Assembly (NCBI GenBank): GCA_038380435.1
Contig: JAWZYU010000017.1
Location: 24,799,283 to 24,863,282, forward strand
Length of the DNA stretch: 64,000 nt
Source: Ryuthela nishihirai
Lineage: Eukaryota; Arthropoda; Arachnida; Araneae; Heptathelidae
Reading direction: 5' to 3'
Shown: one piece after another, positions 23,191 to 35,936 of the stretch
Numbering within the stretch: the stretch's first letter is position 1
Layout of the letters: every line of letters begins with the position of its first letter
Notes under the pieces: generated by a model
Told to the model about the DNA's origin: nothing
Database searches by the model: none
Seen by the model: the letters and a program-made list of their open reading frames with translations, nothing else
Program-made: the position numbers and the translations under genes

Positions 23191-23392
23191 TAGTCGATCA
23201 AAAAAATGTCCGAACACTATGGTTGATTCCAGAATTCAGAAAAAATATCTGGCAACGATTTTTTTTAGAAATTAGTGATCGTGTACGTACACGAAGATTG
23301 CCAGATCACTAATTTCTAAAATAATCGTTGCCAGATATGTTTTATGAATTCTGTAATCAACTATAGTGTTCGGATATTTTTTTGAGCGACTG
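23191..23392 (+). mobile_element. Palindromic Tc1-like MITE, full copy
   Basis: Same family as 14355-14569, flanked by TA (23189-23190; 23393-23394), with the centre CGTGTACGTACACG. It lies about 200 bp upstream (in the gene's sense) of the SEFLGGPamide acceptor, in the intron. Confidence 0.85.
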
Positions 23393-23872
23393 TATCTGCT
23401 TTATCATTTTTGAATGGTAAAACACGGGAGGTTTTTTGGATTCACAGGTAACCCTCGGTTAACGCGAATTCCTATAACGCAGTTTCCATTTTTTTTTAGG
23501 TAAAATGTCTTTAAAAATCTTAACATCGTGTACTTAGATAAAAGGGAGTAAATATTTGGTGTGAAATACGCGTAATTATTAAGTATTTATGTAATTTTTT
23601 AAATAAAAACTGTAATTATAATTAGTTTTCTTGAAATAAAATATGCATAATACAAGCAAAAAATATCAAAGATTATAAAGATATTCAAAAAAATATCAAA
23701 GATCATAAAGATATCCAAAAAAATCAGCAGATAAAAAATATCCCCTTTTGACGCGGGTCTCCATGGAACCCATCTACCCGCTTTAAACGGGTGATATCTG
23801 TTATATGAATTAGCTATTTGTAGTTCTGGAGGCATGTCGGGAAATATTTTATTCATCATTTGAAGATCCCGA

Positions 23873-24600
23873 AACTTCTAGAAATATACCAGTATGAGCT
23901 TCTTGGAAATCTGGAATTTTCTCTGGATATGCCAGTAAGATCACACTGAAGATTTGGGATTTCTATGGATATACCAGTTAGAGCACGACGAAGATTTTGG
24001 ATTTTTCTGGATATACCAGTAAGAACATGTTGAAGACTTGGAAATACCCTGGATATGCCAGTAAGATCACACTGAAGATTTGGGATTTCTATGATATACC
24101 AGTTAGAGCACGACGAAGATTTTGGAATTTTCTGGATATACCAGTAAGAACATGTTGAAGATTTGGAAATACCCTGGATATGCCAGTAAGATCACACTGA
24201 AGATTTGGGATTTCTATGGATATACCAGTTAGAGCACGACGAAGATTTTGGATTTTTCTGGATATACCAGTAAGAACATGTTGAAGATTTGGAAATACCC
24301 TGGATATGCCAGTAAGATCACACTGAAGATTTCGGATTTCTATGGATATACCAGTAAGAACAGAACTGAAGATTTAAGATTTTTCTGGCTATACCAGTAA
24401 GACCATACTGAAGTTTCGGGATTTCTCTGGATATACCAGTAAGAGCACGATGAAGATTTTGGATTTCTCTGGAGATACCAATAAGAGCTTACTGAAAATT
24501 AGGGATTTCTCTGGATATACCAATAAGAGCACGCTGAAGATTTGGGATTTCTCTGAATATAACAGTAAGCGCATGCTCAAGATCTAGTAGCTTCTCCAGA
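23873..24600 (+). repeat. 42-bp satellite with 126-bp higher-order unit
   Basis: Units follow CTGGATATACCAGTAAGAGC and recur every 42 bp. Three variants (ATGCCAGTAAGATCACACTG, TACCAGTTAGAGCACGACG, TACCAGTAAGAACATGTTG) repeat together at 23923, 24049, 24174 and 24300, that is every 125-126 bp. The right end has simple monomers. Minus-strand 14-residue repeats (VYPEKS) are only a by-product. It lies in the intron before the SEFLGGPamide exon. Confidence 0.9.
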
Positions 24601-24669
24601 TCATCAAGATCCATCAAGAGCCTGTTGAGATCCAGTCGGCCTGTTGAAAATACACGTTTGATATTTCAC

Positions 24670-24702
24670 CTGCGTCAGTGTGCTGATCTTGTCTTCTATA
24701 GC
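24670..24702 (-). CDS. Candidate small exon C
   Basis: A 33-nt segment lies between acceptor TTGCTCTCAG|GCT and donor ACGCAG|GTGAAA, and so preserves phase. In phase 1 it reads YRRQDQHTDA and leads in frame into Asp-Pro-Glu of the SEFLGGPamide exon; in phase 0 it reads AIEDKISTLTQ. It sits just beside the 42-bp satellite array. Leader + A + B + C + terminal exon totals 618 coding nt (205 residues) with no stop. Confidence 0.3.
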
Positions 24703-25033
24703 CTGAGAGCAATATTTTGAATCCATCGAACGTGATGAAATGTTAAGTTTGTGATTCTCAGTTTAAGAGTTCTAGCTACCAACACTCACACTTGACGGCG
24801 TTTGATTTTCCTTTTGTATTTTAATAGAAATTAACCATATGTAAAAAAAAAGAAAGTTCGAAATTGTAAGCGGTCAACAAATGTTAATATTTTAAGAATG
24901 GTTTACTAATTAAAATTATGAATAAAAAAAGCTGATTAATATTAAATAAATTGAAGAGATTTTTCGACGCATTTGTTCAACTATCTAGGATGATATCACT
25001 CTGAATTTAATGTCGATCAATTTTAAAGAAAAA

Positions 25034-25112
25034 ATTGTCTTGAGCCGGGTGGGATACCAACCTACGACCTCCGGATGACGTGTCACATGCTCTGACCACT
25101 GTGCTACCGATC
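25034..25112 (-). mobile_element. Third tRNA-like head remnant
   Basis: Minus strand GATCGGTAGCACAGTGGTCA and GTAGGTTGGTATCCCACCCG resemble a tRNA-derived SINE head of another family. It cannot fold as a standard tRNA with confidence. Confidence 0.5.
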
Positions 25113-25435
25113 AAGATCTCTAGTTGATGTTATGCACTTCTTTCCAACAGTACACAATTCTCTGTCTCATGAAGATATTTTCCCAGCTGCTCTCAGCCTC
25201 AAGAAACAATGACAAGTACGTCACAAAAATAGCAATTTCATGAAAGATGTCTAGTTCAAAGTGACATCTTCCGTGATGATTAACATTAAGCTAAAAAAAT
25301 TTGGCAAATAGATTAAGACTGGATCATTACGTTTAAGATTGTTTCAATTATTTTGTAACTCTTAACTTGTGGTGTCTTAAAGAATAAAAATATTATTCGT
25401 AATTTCGAAATTCGCAATTCTTCGTCTCATATATC

Positions 25436-25650
25436 CTAATCCCTACCATAAAAAACCCCATATAATCCTAACCCCTACCATAAAAAACCCATATAATCCT
25501 AACCCCTACCATTGAAAAACTTATAATCCTAACCCCTACCATATAAACCCATATAATCCTAACCCTTACCATAAAAAAACATATAAACCTAACCCTGACT
25601 ACAAAAATCAGATAATCTTAATCCCTACCACAAAAATCAGATAATATGCA
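25436..25650 (+). repeat. Degenerate 30-35 bp tandem repeat
   Basis: About seven copies of ATAATCCTAACCCCTACCAT plus an A-rich linker, decaying to the right. Confidence 0.8.
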
Positions 25651-26325
25651 AACAGTAAATCAGTGCTTTGTGAATAGATATGATAGCCAGAAATAAAAAT
25701 ACGAAACATTTCAAACATTGCACCAAAAACACTAAACAGAAATAATATTTCCTCTAAAAATACCTCCTTCTATAGTAGTTGGGGGGAAATGACTACCAAA
25801 CAAAAGAAATGGGACTTCTAGCAAAAATCTTGTATTTAAATTGTTATATTTTAAACAATATTTGTTACTAATAGTAACAAATATTCTAGCCAGTGTTATC
25901 TAAGACTTTTGGAGTGGGAGGATGAAAAACGTTAATATTAGTTTTGCGGACGAAAATTGATGAACTAATAATTTTTTTAAATTTCCACAAGAGGGTAGTT
26001 AATATTTCCCCTTCGCTACACTCTAATAATATTATATATACTTACGTCAATATATAGGAATTGGAAACACAGTATCAACTCTAAATCATTACATTGAATA
26101 CAAATTACACAAAATTCAATAATTCTTTTTTTTTTTAAATCTGCAGCTCACGTTGTACTGATGCAAATTACAACTATTAGTTCTTTAAACTCCATACCAT
26201 TTTCTGAAATATTAATTTGCAAGCATGACACTTTTTCCCCACTTTTATTCGTGTCACTAATATTGACTACAAAAATGACATGATAATTATAATGAATACA
26301 CAAATCCATTGGCCCACACACTTAC

Positions 26326-26362
26326 TTAGGCAGATAATCATCAGATCCGGTTGGCTGGACTT
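26326..26362 (-). CDS. Candidate small exon B
   Basis: A 37-nt segment ends at a near-consensus donor CCTAA|GTAAGT. The acceptor ACTTAG is preceded by a purine-rich stretch, so it is weak; alternative AGs further upstream (after TACAG or ACTCAG) would extend the exon. In phase 0 it reads KSSQPDLMIICL; in phase 1 it reads EVQPTGSDDYLP, which looks more like a secreted propeptide. Only the phase-0 reading, following exon A from the leader, keeps the SEFLGGPamide frame. It may be a chance pair of splice motifs in AT-rich intron. Confidence 0.25.
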
Positions 26363-26714
26363 CTAAGTTTCTTCTTTCTTGATAATGCTCTGTACTGAGT
26401 CTTTAGACTCATTTGAAATAAAGAATACAAAAACACACATTCGCACACAAAACCACACAGGAATGCAATGTCATCCAGCAGGTTTGCATCGGTCGTTTAA
26501 AACATTATTGATCACCAAACAGGTTGTTAAAGAAATAGAAAAAAAAATAAATATCGAATAATAATTAACAATAATCAATAATAAACAAAAAATCCTAAAT
26601 GCATTTCTTATGGTTGTTAAAATTAATGTAAAACAAAAATTGCATTTGAAAAGAATCGGTTGCTAATGAATTGGGATGACATCACTGAACATAAACAGAG
26701 GACATCATACATAC

Positions 26715-26773
26715 CTGAAGCAGCGACATCTTGACTTTCTGAAACCACGTTGCCCATAGGAAGGACCTTGCTG
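26715..26773 (-). CDS. Candidate small exon A between the two hormone exons
   Basis: A 59-nt segment is bounded by an acceptor CACTTCCTAG|CAG and a donor CTTCAG|GTATGT. Entered from the leader exon (phase 1) it is open and leaves in phase 0. Entered in phase 2 it is also open (SKVLPMGNVVSESQDVAAS, a more propeptide-like reading) but would then leave in phase 1. Its length alone would shift the SEFLGGPamide frame, so it needs partners: with exons B (37 nt) and C (33 nt) the sum restores phase 1. It could also be an untranslated exon of a separate promoter. The splice signals are good; coding status is uncertain. Confidence 0.4.
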
Positions 26774-29700
26774 CTAGGAAGTGAATCAAAAATTAACCAA
26801 ATATTGTTTAATAAAGCGTTTTACACTCGCTTTTTGCAGTTTAAACGTGCATTTAATTATTATTGTTAATATCAGTTACAGCGAAAGGTTTTTAATTTAG
26901 AAATACTTTTATTTTCTGTTTAGTTTAATATTTATAATATTTTACAAAAAAAGTTTGTTGGCAGCAGGATTAAAGAATCTGTTGCTAAGTTAAGAAGAAT
27001 ATTCACTTTTATTTTCGTATTCAGAATGTGGATATTACACGGCAACAGCGGATTAGAAATTTATCGTTTAGGGAAATTTTGGTTACTGTAGACTCTTTGC
27101 TTAAACGAAACTTTTGATGATTTTTTTAGATGGATTCAAAGTTGCTGATGCACTTCAAAGGTAAGCATTTCTGATGCATGTAAATAAATTAAAAGTTTCA
27201 TTGCAAACTTGCAGCCACCAAACTTTAATTCCTTGAACATATCAAATCGTTTCATATTCAAATTTTTATCATGCTTTTAATTTTTAACCAGTACTGGAGC
27301 TTTCAAGCTAAAAACCATTTGAAAAAGCAGCTTATATCAAAATAGAAATGAATATTTTAAGTGAAATTTTTTTGCCTAAAAAAACCGCAAAAAGCACTGA
27401 AAATCATTTTATTCGTGGTAAATATTGAAATATTTCCATTAACAAACGTCTGAAGTTTTACGTAATCATTCCAACTTTTACATTGTAATGATTTCTATAC
27501 TTTCGTATTGTGCATCTTGAAAACTCCAAGACCTGGTATGCTTTAGTAATCATTTAGGTTCAAAAACTGAAAAAGTATTTTATTAATTTAAAGCATTAGT
27601 TTAGGTTGCATTAATTACAACACGGAGCCATGCAGTTACAGTTACGCGTGCCATGCGCCACGAGGACCATTCTGCAGTAAAGCTGTTGACCCGCGAGACC
27701 CTACGACTGGATGGAGACGAGGGCGCCACCATAGCTAAAATGCCAGAGTTGCCAATCTTCACCACATAGTTTTGTATCCAAGATATATAGCCTCGTTACG
27801 ACGTCTGGTTTGTTATTGTGCAGTAAAATCTGTTTGACTGTGTAGAACAGGAATTTCTGAAAGCGAATTGCTGTCGCATTAAATTAAAATAACATTAACT
27901 CTGGCTATAAAGAGAATAATTGTTTCATAAACCCTTTTAGTCTAATTACAACAATTTCAGTTTCAAAAATATTCATCTCTGGTAGAAAATTAAAAATTTT
28001 ATTTTTAAAGAAGAAACTTATTTTTTCCCACATTTCAAAATGAAAGTGCAATTAAAATGATAATTAGAATGATATTTTAAATCATCGTTTCCCAAAATGT
28101 GGTCAGTAGCCTATACTGGTCCTTAGAAAACAAATACCGGTCCCTAGAAAATATACAAATAATCCAATGATTCGATTATTATCATTAATATTCATGAATG
28201 CGATAAGATATAATAGGTTGCCACCGAATATTTCGTATTTTCTTCTTAATTATTTAAAAGCTCTAAAGTGCACACATAATAGATGAGTTATTGTTATAAG
28301 ATTAAATAAAAAGTGAACAACAAAAAATTTTTCTCTGTTTCACACTCGTTTATATTTTTGGGTCGTAAAAAAGGGTATACTAAAAAAAATCCGGTCTCCA
28401 GCTATAAACAGTTTGAAAACTATTAATTTTTTCTCCTTTGAATTCACTAACTTAGACGATGCCCCATTTCCTTAATATTCATCTTTTTGAATTCTTATAA
28501 AATCTTCATTGGTTCATTTTTAGCAAATTTACTAATCCGAAATTTAAGCGTTTTCAATTAATTGTTCCTTTGTTTTTAACGCTTAAAAAAACTGCCTAAT
28601 TTTGAAGCTTTCATTCGTAAAACTTAAAGATGCTTAAGTATTTAGAGACAACTAACTGGAAACCGACTTCATTGTTGCTGCAACTTTCCTTTCAGTTGGC
28701 TTCAGATTAACTACAAAATCCGCAACCGTTGACCTTTTACATTCACTCCATGAAGTGAACGCTCCTCCCTATTCAGAGACAATAGAGCCATTGAATCATT
28801 CTCCCTTTGCCCAATAGCGGCTAATGCGGATTTAAATTGGCCGATGCCCAGATTTACTGCTGCAATTAAATCTCACACAACACTTTAGGATCGCACTGCA
28901 CACGGAAGCGTTTGGTTCATCAATTGGCCATGGCTGAGTGACATCAAGAAAGGAAGGCAACTGCTGCGAACTAACGGCAAACTTGTCAACTGTGAAACGC
29001 TATACGGCAGCTACCATTTTGGTGGCACTCTAGAGGGACCAACAAGAAAGGAAAATGCTTCAATGGGTGCAGATAAGAACTGGCCAAGAGTGATAGTCTT
29101 TTAGAGAGTGCATTGACTTAGGATTTCTTGAAGACGAGAAATGAACTGTACTAATAGTTTTTTCTGTAACTCTCTGTTTCTTTTAGAAGGAAAAACGAAA
29201 CTCAATGTACTTTGGGGAAGAGAAATTTCTCCACTTCTTTTATCTGTTTTCTTAAAGTGATCTTCAGTAACCAACTGAATCTAAAGAATCTGTTGTTTTT
29301 CTCTTCCAGCTGACTGCTGGGAGTGATTTGATATCTGGCATCAGTAAATGTCTGAAAAGCCAGTTAGGAAAAACCAGCCGAGAAGTTATGTACTTTTTGT
29401 GACCAGAAGAAGAATCAACATAAGTGTAAACTCCAGAGACAAAATGATATTATATGTTCCACCAATAATTGTGAATACTTCTCAGTAACAAGCTGCAAAA
29501 TGCTTAACATTTGACATCCTACTAGTTAGGAATTTGCATCAGTGGTTAGCAGTTGTAAATAAAACTAGAGTAGGCTAATTTTAGGCAAGATTTTACTACT
29601 AGACGAGCAAGTCTAGTAGTAAAATTCTGTGTAAATCGTCCCAGTGGAGTTTATGAAGGCCCCAAGTGCAAAATATTTTAGAGGCCAAGAGCGCAAAGAT

Positions 29701-30411
29701 TCGAGAGGGCTCCAACTGTCTCATATATCTGTGTATCTGTATTCCTCACTTTGCAAAATATTTTGCATCTTACGAATGAAAAAAAAAACTAGTTGAAGAA
29801 ATTGAATTACAGAAATGCATAAATAGAAAATTTAATATCTATTATATTTCAGTCTGTGCAAGTTTATATAAACAAAAACTAAATTATGAACGAGAATAAA
29901 CATCTGGTCATTTTAGTGTATTTAGTAAAAATTACTAAAGGTACCATAAGTAAGATGTGTACATAAATAGTAGAGTGATTATGAAATATTTTACTCAATA
30001 AAATACTCGAAAAAATATCAAGTTTGGCTGCTTTGAGTCTCCTATGAATGTCGAGGCTCTAGGCGAGATCCTCTTGCGCTTGTACAGGAAAATCCGCCAT
30101 TGGCAACACCATAAACATGTCACAAGAATCCCAAGAAGGAGAATAGGATTTGGAAAGAGACTTCGTTTGATAATTTAGAGTCAGATAGGAGTCCTATCAA
30201 GGTCATTCAGTGTGTTCTTTTAGGTGTAAGGGTTATTCATTATTGGTTGTAGTACATCGTCTTAAAGATGCACTCAGTTGACGGTTGTCTTTCCAACGCG
30301 ATCAAGGTCATTTCTCTGATAAAGGCAGGCCAAAATCTGAATTCTATGTCGAGAAATACGACACCAGCATGGGACTTGATGCCTTGAGCATAGTTGCAGA
30401 GGAGAGAAGAT
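26774..30411. other. Intron; AT-rich with two GC-richer islands
   Basis: Mostly AT-rich without ORFs. GC-richer islands at about 27620-27780 (GGGCGCCACCATAGC) and 28860-29050 (GGTGGCACTCTAGAGGGACC) stand out and could be an alternative promoter or exon, but no leader peptide was found in them. Confidence 0.4.
29590..29625. repeat. Perfect 15-bp hairpin in the intron
   Basis: ATTTTACTACTAGAC and its complement flank a 6-nt loop. Confidence 0.85.
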
Positions 30412-31143
30412 TGGGTTGTTTTACCTCTGAGTGTTGGGTTGGGTTGTTTTACCTCTGAGCGGCACTTTTTTGTACACCATGGCTAAATGGCCAGGTCACA
30501 TGGACCCCGAAGGCTCAGAGAAGGTTGGGGGAGGGGACCCACTGGAACAGCTGTTGGAAGACAGATGGTAGCCTCCCGTCAAGGCCATCCAGCGTGTTCT
30601 TTAACGTGCACAGGATATGGCTCTCCCGCACACGGGGCCACGGCTTAACGTCCCATCCGACGGACGGCGGCCTTTCCAAGCCCATCGGTGTCCCCTACTG
30701 ACCGTGGACAGGGCGGGGAATTTTGCGGAGATAAATCTCAACGCTGACCCAGCTGGGACTCGAACCTGGGAACTACAGATTACGAGCCTGGCGCGCTACC
30801 GACTGAGCCACCCCCGCCCCACCTCTGAGTGGAAATTTATTTTACACACAATGGGCTAAATGACCAGAAGGCTGGGGGAAGGGAATCCACTGGACAGCTG
30901 TTAGGAGACAGATCAGCGCCATCAATAGTGTTCTCAGTTCCACAGGGTATGGCTTTCTTTGTTCACAGACATTGGCTTAACATCCCAGACGACGGACAGT
31001 GTCTTTTCCAAGACCATGTGTGTCCCTCTTTTCATTGAGGGCGGGGGTGGGGTTAGTCGAGATAAATCTCAGTGCAGTTGGGACTCGAACCTGGGAACTG
31101 CAGATAATGAGCCTGACGCGTTACCAGCTCAGCCTCACCCACG
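30412..31143 (-). mobile_element. Older SINE-A split by a younger one
   Basis: The tail lies at 30412-30433 and the rest at 30821-31143; it is much more diverged than the copy inside it. Confidence 0.85.
30434..30820 (-). mobile_element. SINE-A, full, nested in an older SINE-A
   Basis: Flanked by ACCTCTGAGTG at 30423-30433 and 30821-30831, which is itself SINE-A tail sequence. Confidence 0.95.
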
Positions 31144-31149
31144 CTCCAT

Positions 31150-31422
31150 GTTCGGAAGGGGATCCACTGGAAGCTGTTCAAAGACAGATGGAAACCTTTC
31201 GTCAAAGTTCTTTAACTTGCACAGGGTATGACTCTCCTTACACGGAGCCACGATGTAACGTCCCATCTGATGGACGGCAACCTTTCTAAGCTACTCGGTG
31301 TTCTCCTTTTTACCGAGGGCAGAACGGGATTAGAGGAGAAAATTTTCAAAGCATGCACAGTTGGGACTCGAACCTAGGAAATGCTGATTATGAGCCTGAA
31401 GCCGCTACTGATTGAACCCCAT
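31150..31422 (-). mobile_element. SINE-A, old copy
   Basis: Core and head, diverged (GAACGGGATTAGAGGAGAAA), adjacent to the nested pair. Confidence 0.75.
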
Positions 31423-32540
31423 ATTTTTGGGGTTAGTTTAATCTTGAAATGCGAAAAACAACACACTTCTTCTTTATATAATAATGAATAAATAAATTAA
31501 CCCTGAAACAATCCATTAATCACGGAAGCCTGAGAGAGATTGTCAGAATTCGCATTAGAGAAATCCTGTGAAGAATTCAAAACCTCAGCAGAAAGATAAC
31601 GGAAGAGAAAAATCCATCACTTGAAATAGATTCGAATCCAGGTGTTTTTGCTCAACAGAAAAGAAATTTCGAAATCTCTCCTTTGTACGCTTTATGCCCA
31701 AAATCTATTCCTTCATTTTATTTTCGGCCCTCGCTCCCAAGCTTTAATTATCTCTCCAAAGTACAATAGAATTGGTGCCTTGTAGATTGCCTTTCTTTTA
31801 TTTCATATTCCAATAATTTAAACAATTTATATAGTTTGCTGAAAGATACGATAGTTTTGGTGTAGTTTACTGTTTTTTATTTGAGCATTTTATTTCCGAT
31901 TGTGATGTATCCTAGTGACGCTCCTGTTATAAAAAATACTCTTTTGAATATTGTTTTTGATGTGCATTTTTTTTACTTCGTAAAAACGTTATCATCTTTA
32001 GCAGTTTTGTTATCATTTTAATCGTATGTGTACAATATTTTAATTATATTTATAAAAATAACGTCTTCACTGTGTCGCTAGGACAAAAAGTACGAAAAAA
32101 GATTTAAAGGTGCGGTGTTAAGTTACAAATAATGGAGAATGGTCCTCTTTAAGGAAGGCAAATATTTAAAAAACGGATATCATTAACATACTTTAGAGAC
32201 ATTTATTTGTTAAAACATGCATTTTAGATTTCTGCAAACCAATTTATGGCTCAAATTGTATTTTCTATACTAAACAATAGTGTATATGCAAAAAAGAGAG
32301 ATTTAAGCTTAAATATATTATAGTGTGCTTTAAGTAATTTTAATATTTGACTTTTAATGCCGCAAATTCGCAGAATAGCCTGATTATTGGGAGTTGAAAG
32401 AGAAAATTTCACACCTTACGTATTAGGTATACGAAGTTAGATTCCCATTGACATAAGATAGAAATTCTGTAATCTTTTGGTCGGTAGTTTAATAATGTAC
32501 ATAATATAATACTGCATATATATGTACAGTATATGTATAG

Positions 32541-32589
32541 GAAATTTGGCAGAACGTAAATGTTGCATATTTGCATTCTGCCAAATTTC
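32541..32589. repeat. 14-bp hairpin in the intron
   Basis: GAAATTTGGCAGAA pairs with TTCTGCCAAATTTC across 21 nt that also pair in part. Confidence 0.8.
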
Positions 32590-33589
32590 GCAATCACCTG
32601 TACTAAAGTTTCTCAGACTTTTTTTCATTACTTATTTTTAGAGCAATTATTTTCAAATCTCTGATCATTCAGACGTAATTATTTCCTTTGTATCCCAAAA
32701 TCAATGAAAAAAAATCAGTTAGTTGTTAACTAATTTGATCATTAAGTTGACGCAAATAGGCAGGAATAGGCAGTTAGAGCAAAACACGTACCATAAAGTA
32801 CATTTCAAATTGTTTAGTCCAATGCTCTAGCTACACAGTGTTTAAAGTAGACCTGGGAAATCCGCTGCTCATTGCGAAAGAACTTAGGGCTCATAAAATA
32901 ATCATCAATATATTGAATTCTGGCTCAGTTTTGACTTGAGCATAGTTGTACACCTTTGTAACATCTTTGGTGCAAAACTGAAAGGTTTCGGCAATTCATA
33001 GAACTCTTAAATTGTATATTTTTATCTTTTTAATGAAAATATTTTCTTCATTCTGCAAAAATATAGCTTTTTCTGCAATTCATTACTCATTAGAAATGCA
33101 TGTTTTCGTTATTAAATAGAGAATTTCTTCCTATGGCTCTTTAAAAATATATTTTTTTCTGCTTCCACTTCGCTAGGTTTCATTTGGCAAACTTGGGTTT
33201 AAATTTGAAATTAAAAATGAAAATTTGTTCAAAAATAATTTTTTGTTTTAAGACATTTTTAAGTTTTTTTTATATATTGTAGTTAAAAGGAATATTTTTT
33301 GCGCTCATTTGAAACAGTACAAGAATATTTCTGAAATTTTCTAAGATATCGTATTTCTCATAAATTGGTTTACAGAGTTTAGCATTTGCAGTTTATTATT
33401 ACAGCGATAGTTAAGAGAAAGTTGTAAACATGATGAAAGATTTTTTTCGTCTTCTTTTAATACTTCTAAACTCATTAAAATAGAGACTTCTGTTTCACTA
33501 TTCTGATAATATTTTTTCGTTTCCGTCAATCACTCACTCTTTCAACAACAACTCGCTTTTCTCTTAAAAATTATTATTGATTCAAAGGC

Positions 33590-34045
33590 GTAAACTACCA
33601 TAGAAGAAAATGGCGTCGCTTGGCCGGGCGAAATCTACACAAGAGTACGATATGCCTTGACACACTGGAAGTATATGCAGTTCCACGAACTGAATCAATA
33701 GCCATATTCCAGCAAGATGGAGAACCACCACATTGGGGTTGAACCGTCCGGCAATTTCTGAACACAATTTACCCCATCAGATGAATCGGAAGGGGGTGGT
33801 CCTTTTGTATGGCCTCCAAGGTCGCCGGACTTAACACTCATGGATTTCTTTTTGTGGGGGGTACAGAAGGAACAAGGTGTACCGCACACCAGTCACATCG
33901 TTACGAGGCCTGAAAGACGGCGTCGTCTGTGCTGTAAAAGGTATCATGCCTCAAATGTGTGCCAACGATTACGGGCATTTGAATACCGGATGGACAAAGT
34001 AAGAGCGACAAACCGTGCTCAGGCTGAAATGCTATAAACCTTTTC
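33590..34045 (+). pseudogene. Tc1/mariner-superfamily transposase 3' fragment
   Basis: Conceptual translation across frames shows FQQDGEPPHWG (second catalytic Asp region), then WPPRSPDLTLMDFFLWG (third acidic position) about 34 residues on, and a C-terminal EYRMDKVRATNRAQAEML. Stops and frameshifts interrupt it and the N-terminal DNA-binding half is absent. No terminal repeats were identified. Confidence 0.7.
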
Positions 34046-34296
34046 ACTTGCATGTTCCTATGGTGAAAACTATTCTTCCAATTTTCTTTATTTCCTCATG
34101 AAAACATGCTTGAAATTTATCCATTCTTTTCCAGACCCCTGTATATCTATTATTACGTATGTATGTATACATTTGCACTTATTCGATGACTACATTGAGA
34201 TTTAGGTATGTGTATCTTTTATTTAGTTCGATGTTTATATCTATTTATCATTTCTTGCACAAGAGGGTTGATGAACTGCGCATGCGTGAAATGGGA

Positions 34297-34684
34297 TGGG
34301 TTGGGTTGTTTTACCTCTGAGCGGCACTTTTTTGCACACCATGGGCTAAATGGCCAGGTCACATGGACCCCGAAGGCTCAGAGAAGGTTGGGGGAGGGGA
34401 CCCACTGGAACAGCTGTTGGGAGACAGATGGTAGCCTCCCGTCAAGGCCATCCAGCGTGTTCTTTAACGTGCACAGGGTATGGCTCTCCCGCACACGGGG
34501 CCACGGCTTAACGTCCCATCCGACGGACGGCGGCCTTTCCAAGCCCATCGGTGTCCCCTACTGACCTTGGGCAGGGCGGGGAATTTTGCGGAGATAAATC
34601 TCAACGCTGACCCAGCTGGGACTCGAACCTGGGAACTACAGATTACGAGCCTGGCGCGCTACCGACTGAGCCACCCCCGCCCCA
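34297..34684 (-). mobile_element. SINE-A, full, 12-bp target duplication, near-consensus
   Basis: Flanked by CGTGAAATGGGA at 34285-34296 and 34685-34696. All landmarks are intact, so it is one of the youngest copies. Confidence 0.96.
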
Positions 34685-35244
34685 CGTGAAATGGGAGATA
34701 TCCATCTTATTAACCATACTTATACTATTACAAACATATTTTGATTATTAGAATAGAAGATATCATAACGGACATTTAAATATAAGCAACTAAAACTGCT
34801 AGCTAAAACCTCCTTAAAACTACTTTCATAATTTAAAATTTTTTAACGCATCGAAACTTTCAAGTATAAACATCTTATAGGGATTTTTCCCTTTAATATC
34901 TTAAGTTCTATTTTAAATGTCCTCCTTCTAAGCATAGTATGATTATATAAATGCCACTTGTAAAGAAAGAACACATTACAACAGCCAAACTGATTACTGG
35001 ACTATCCATCTTCGTTACTTTCACAAAAAAATAAATTAATTTCTCTGCAGATACACGCTTCCTTTTCCGATCCGCCATCTTGGTCATCATACACCCTTTT
35101 GGCAACCACATGATTTAAAAATTTAAGTTTTTTTAAAACATCTGAAGGTAGCTATCGGTACATTCCTTGTTCACGGAAAGTTCATAAATAATAATTCTAC
35201 TATTTATTTATGACGGCATTAAATATTAAGAGAATTCGACTGTT

Positions 35245-35277
35245 AAATTGGCGAATGTTCAGTACATTCGCCAATTT
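35245..35277. repeat. 13-bp hairpin
   Basis: AAATTGGCGAATG pairs with CATTCGCCAATTT around TTCAGTA, about 0.7 kb downstream of the EFLamide exon. Confidence 0.85.
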
Positions 35278-35936
35278 TTTGGAGGAGTTCTTTTTTAAAA
35301 CTAGAAAGCAGAAGCTAAAAAAAGCTGGAAACAATAACTTTTACAATTTAAAAATGTTTGGAAGCAGGTCATTATAAAATGAAATATTCGTACAACGATG
35401 CGATCTGCAAGGAAATTTGTTTTACAGGAAATTTGTTTTACTCTTTAACACAATCTCTTAAAGTCAACTATATGTTCTAACTATTAACATAGATATCTTC
35501 TAAATATTAATCCCAAATATAAGCGATAAAATGATCTCGCAGCTACGAAGCAAATTCTTTGCAAAACTTGATATGAGCTCTTGCCTTTATCTGTTATATC
35601 GATAAGGAATAAACGTCTGTTCATCGATAGACTAGCACCTGATCCAATAATAAAAATTAATTGGTTTAATTTAATTAATTTAAAAATACAAGATGGTGAA
35701 AGAGGCTGTGACTTTAACAAGACGCTAATTTAATTAAAAGACAACTTTCTCTTAATCCAAAAATATTATGAATCAGTTTAGTTTACAAGCAGGACATGCA
35801 TTTAAATAAGAGAGTTAAAAGACGGCAAAACAGCTTTGAATAAAATGAATGTTTAGGAGCAAAACATGCAGCCATGATATTTGAAGAGGGCGCATTAGGG
35901 CAGACACTCACAGCAAAACATTCTCTCTCCCTCACC

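Noticed and set aside
24389..24580. Minus-strand repetitive protein with VYPEKS units
   Set aside because: By-product of the 42-bp satellite; no start context, splice sites or conserved codons.
25436..25650. Telomere-like CCTAACCCC repeats
   Set aside because: The period is 30-35 bp with A-rich linkers, not a 5-bp arthropod telomere repeat.
26046..26080. Another 35-nt minus-strand segment with a GTAAGT donor
   Set aside because: Poor acceptor, and its length would break the phase sum that works for the other candidates.
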